From: Candidatus Bathycorpusculum sp. | GTDB lineage: Archaea; Thermoproteota; Bathyarchaeia; Bathyarchaeales; Bathycorpusculaceae | Assembly (NCBI GenBank): GCA_009779045.1 | Contig: WREZ01000009.1 | Span: 1-14,888 of the forward strand | DNA length: 14,888 nucleotides | Reading direction: 5' to 3' | In this document: positions 14,863 to 14,888 of the stretch, in pieces | Layout of the letters: every line of letters begins with the position of its first letter | Position numbering within the stretch: the first letter of the stretch is position 1 | The notes under the pieces: generated by a model | What the model saw: only the letters and a program-made list of their open reading frames with translations | The model's database searches: none | What the model was told of the DNA's origin: nothing | Position numbers and translations under genes: made by a program

Positions 14863-14888
14863 ACACATAGCTCCGTTATGTTGTATAA

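Overview
The window looks like an AT-rich archaeal chromosome segment. Supporting genes are a TATA-binding protein (TBP), a NucS-type mismatch endonuclease with a PCNA-binding tail, an archaeal CDKAL1/MiaB-type tRNA methylthiotransferase, an archaeal ribbon-helix-helix regulator, an archaeal RimI/Ard1-type acetyltransferase, and a HdrA-MvhD fusion next to a polyferredoxin. TATA-like boxes about 25 bases before several starts agree. This set would suit an anaerobic, low-GC member of the Bathyarchaeia (possibly host- or gut-associated, given the beta-helix surface protein), but that placement is inference without a search. I saw no tRNA, rRNA, CRISPR array, transposase or phage gene.

Layout. 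1-1518 (-): 3'-truncated coiled-coil protein of unknown function. 1614-2396 (-): nucS. 2535-3098 (+): class I SAM methyltransferase, divergent from nucS. 3174-6549 (+): two-gene redox operon, a polyferredoxin with six cluster motifs overlapping an HdrA-MvhD fusion. 6586-7869 (-): tRNA methylthiotransferase, convergent with the redox operon. 8090-8534 (+): small RHH regulator overlapping an orphan ORF with a TTG start and a strong ribosome binding site (RBS). 8675-9304 (+): second SAM methyltransferase. 9657-10292 (+): tbp, with an apparent AUA start and a 25-residue duplicated insertion in its N-terminal lobe. 10372-11067 (-): UlaG-like metallo-beta-lactamase-fold hydrolase, probably leaderless. 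11304-12602 (+): LarA-family protein lacking the lysine expected to hold the nickel-pincer cofactor. 12697-13176 (+): RimI-like acetyltransferase. 13177-13536: A/C-rich gap. 13537-14862 (-): secreted, membrane-anchored beta-helix surface protein.

How the genes fit together. The polyferredoxin and HdrA-MvhD should form one electron-transfer module that bifurcates or passes electrons among ferredoxin, a flavin and an external dehydrogenase or hydrogenase; its HdrBC or hydrogenase partners are not here. nucS, tbp, the methylthiotransferase and rimI are housekeeping information-processing genes. The rest are single accessory genes.

Most unusual signals. (1) tbp has no ATG/GTG/TTG at its true N-terminus and carries an internal tandem duplication in a normally invariant domain. 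(2) The + strand alternates in tracts of roughly 0.1-3 kb between T/G-rich and A/C-rich composition, and the switches fall inside genes (hdrA, larA, the beta-helix gene), independent of gene orientation. I did not identify a complete new multi-gene system such as a defence island.
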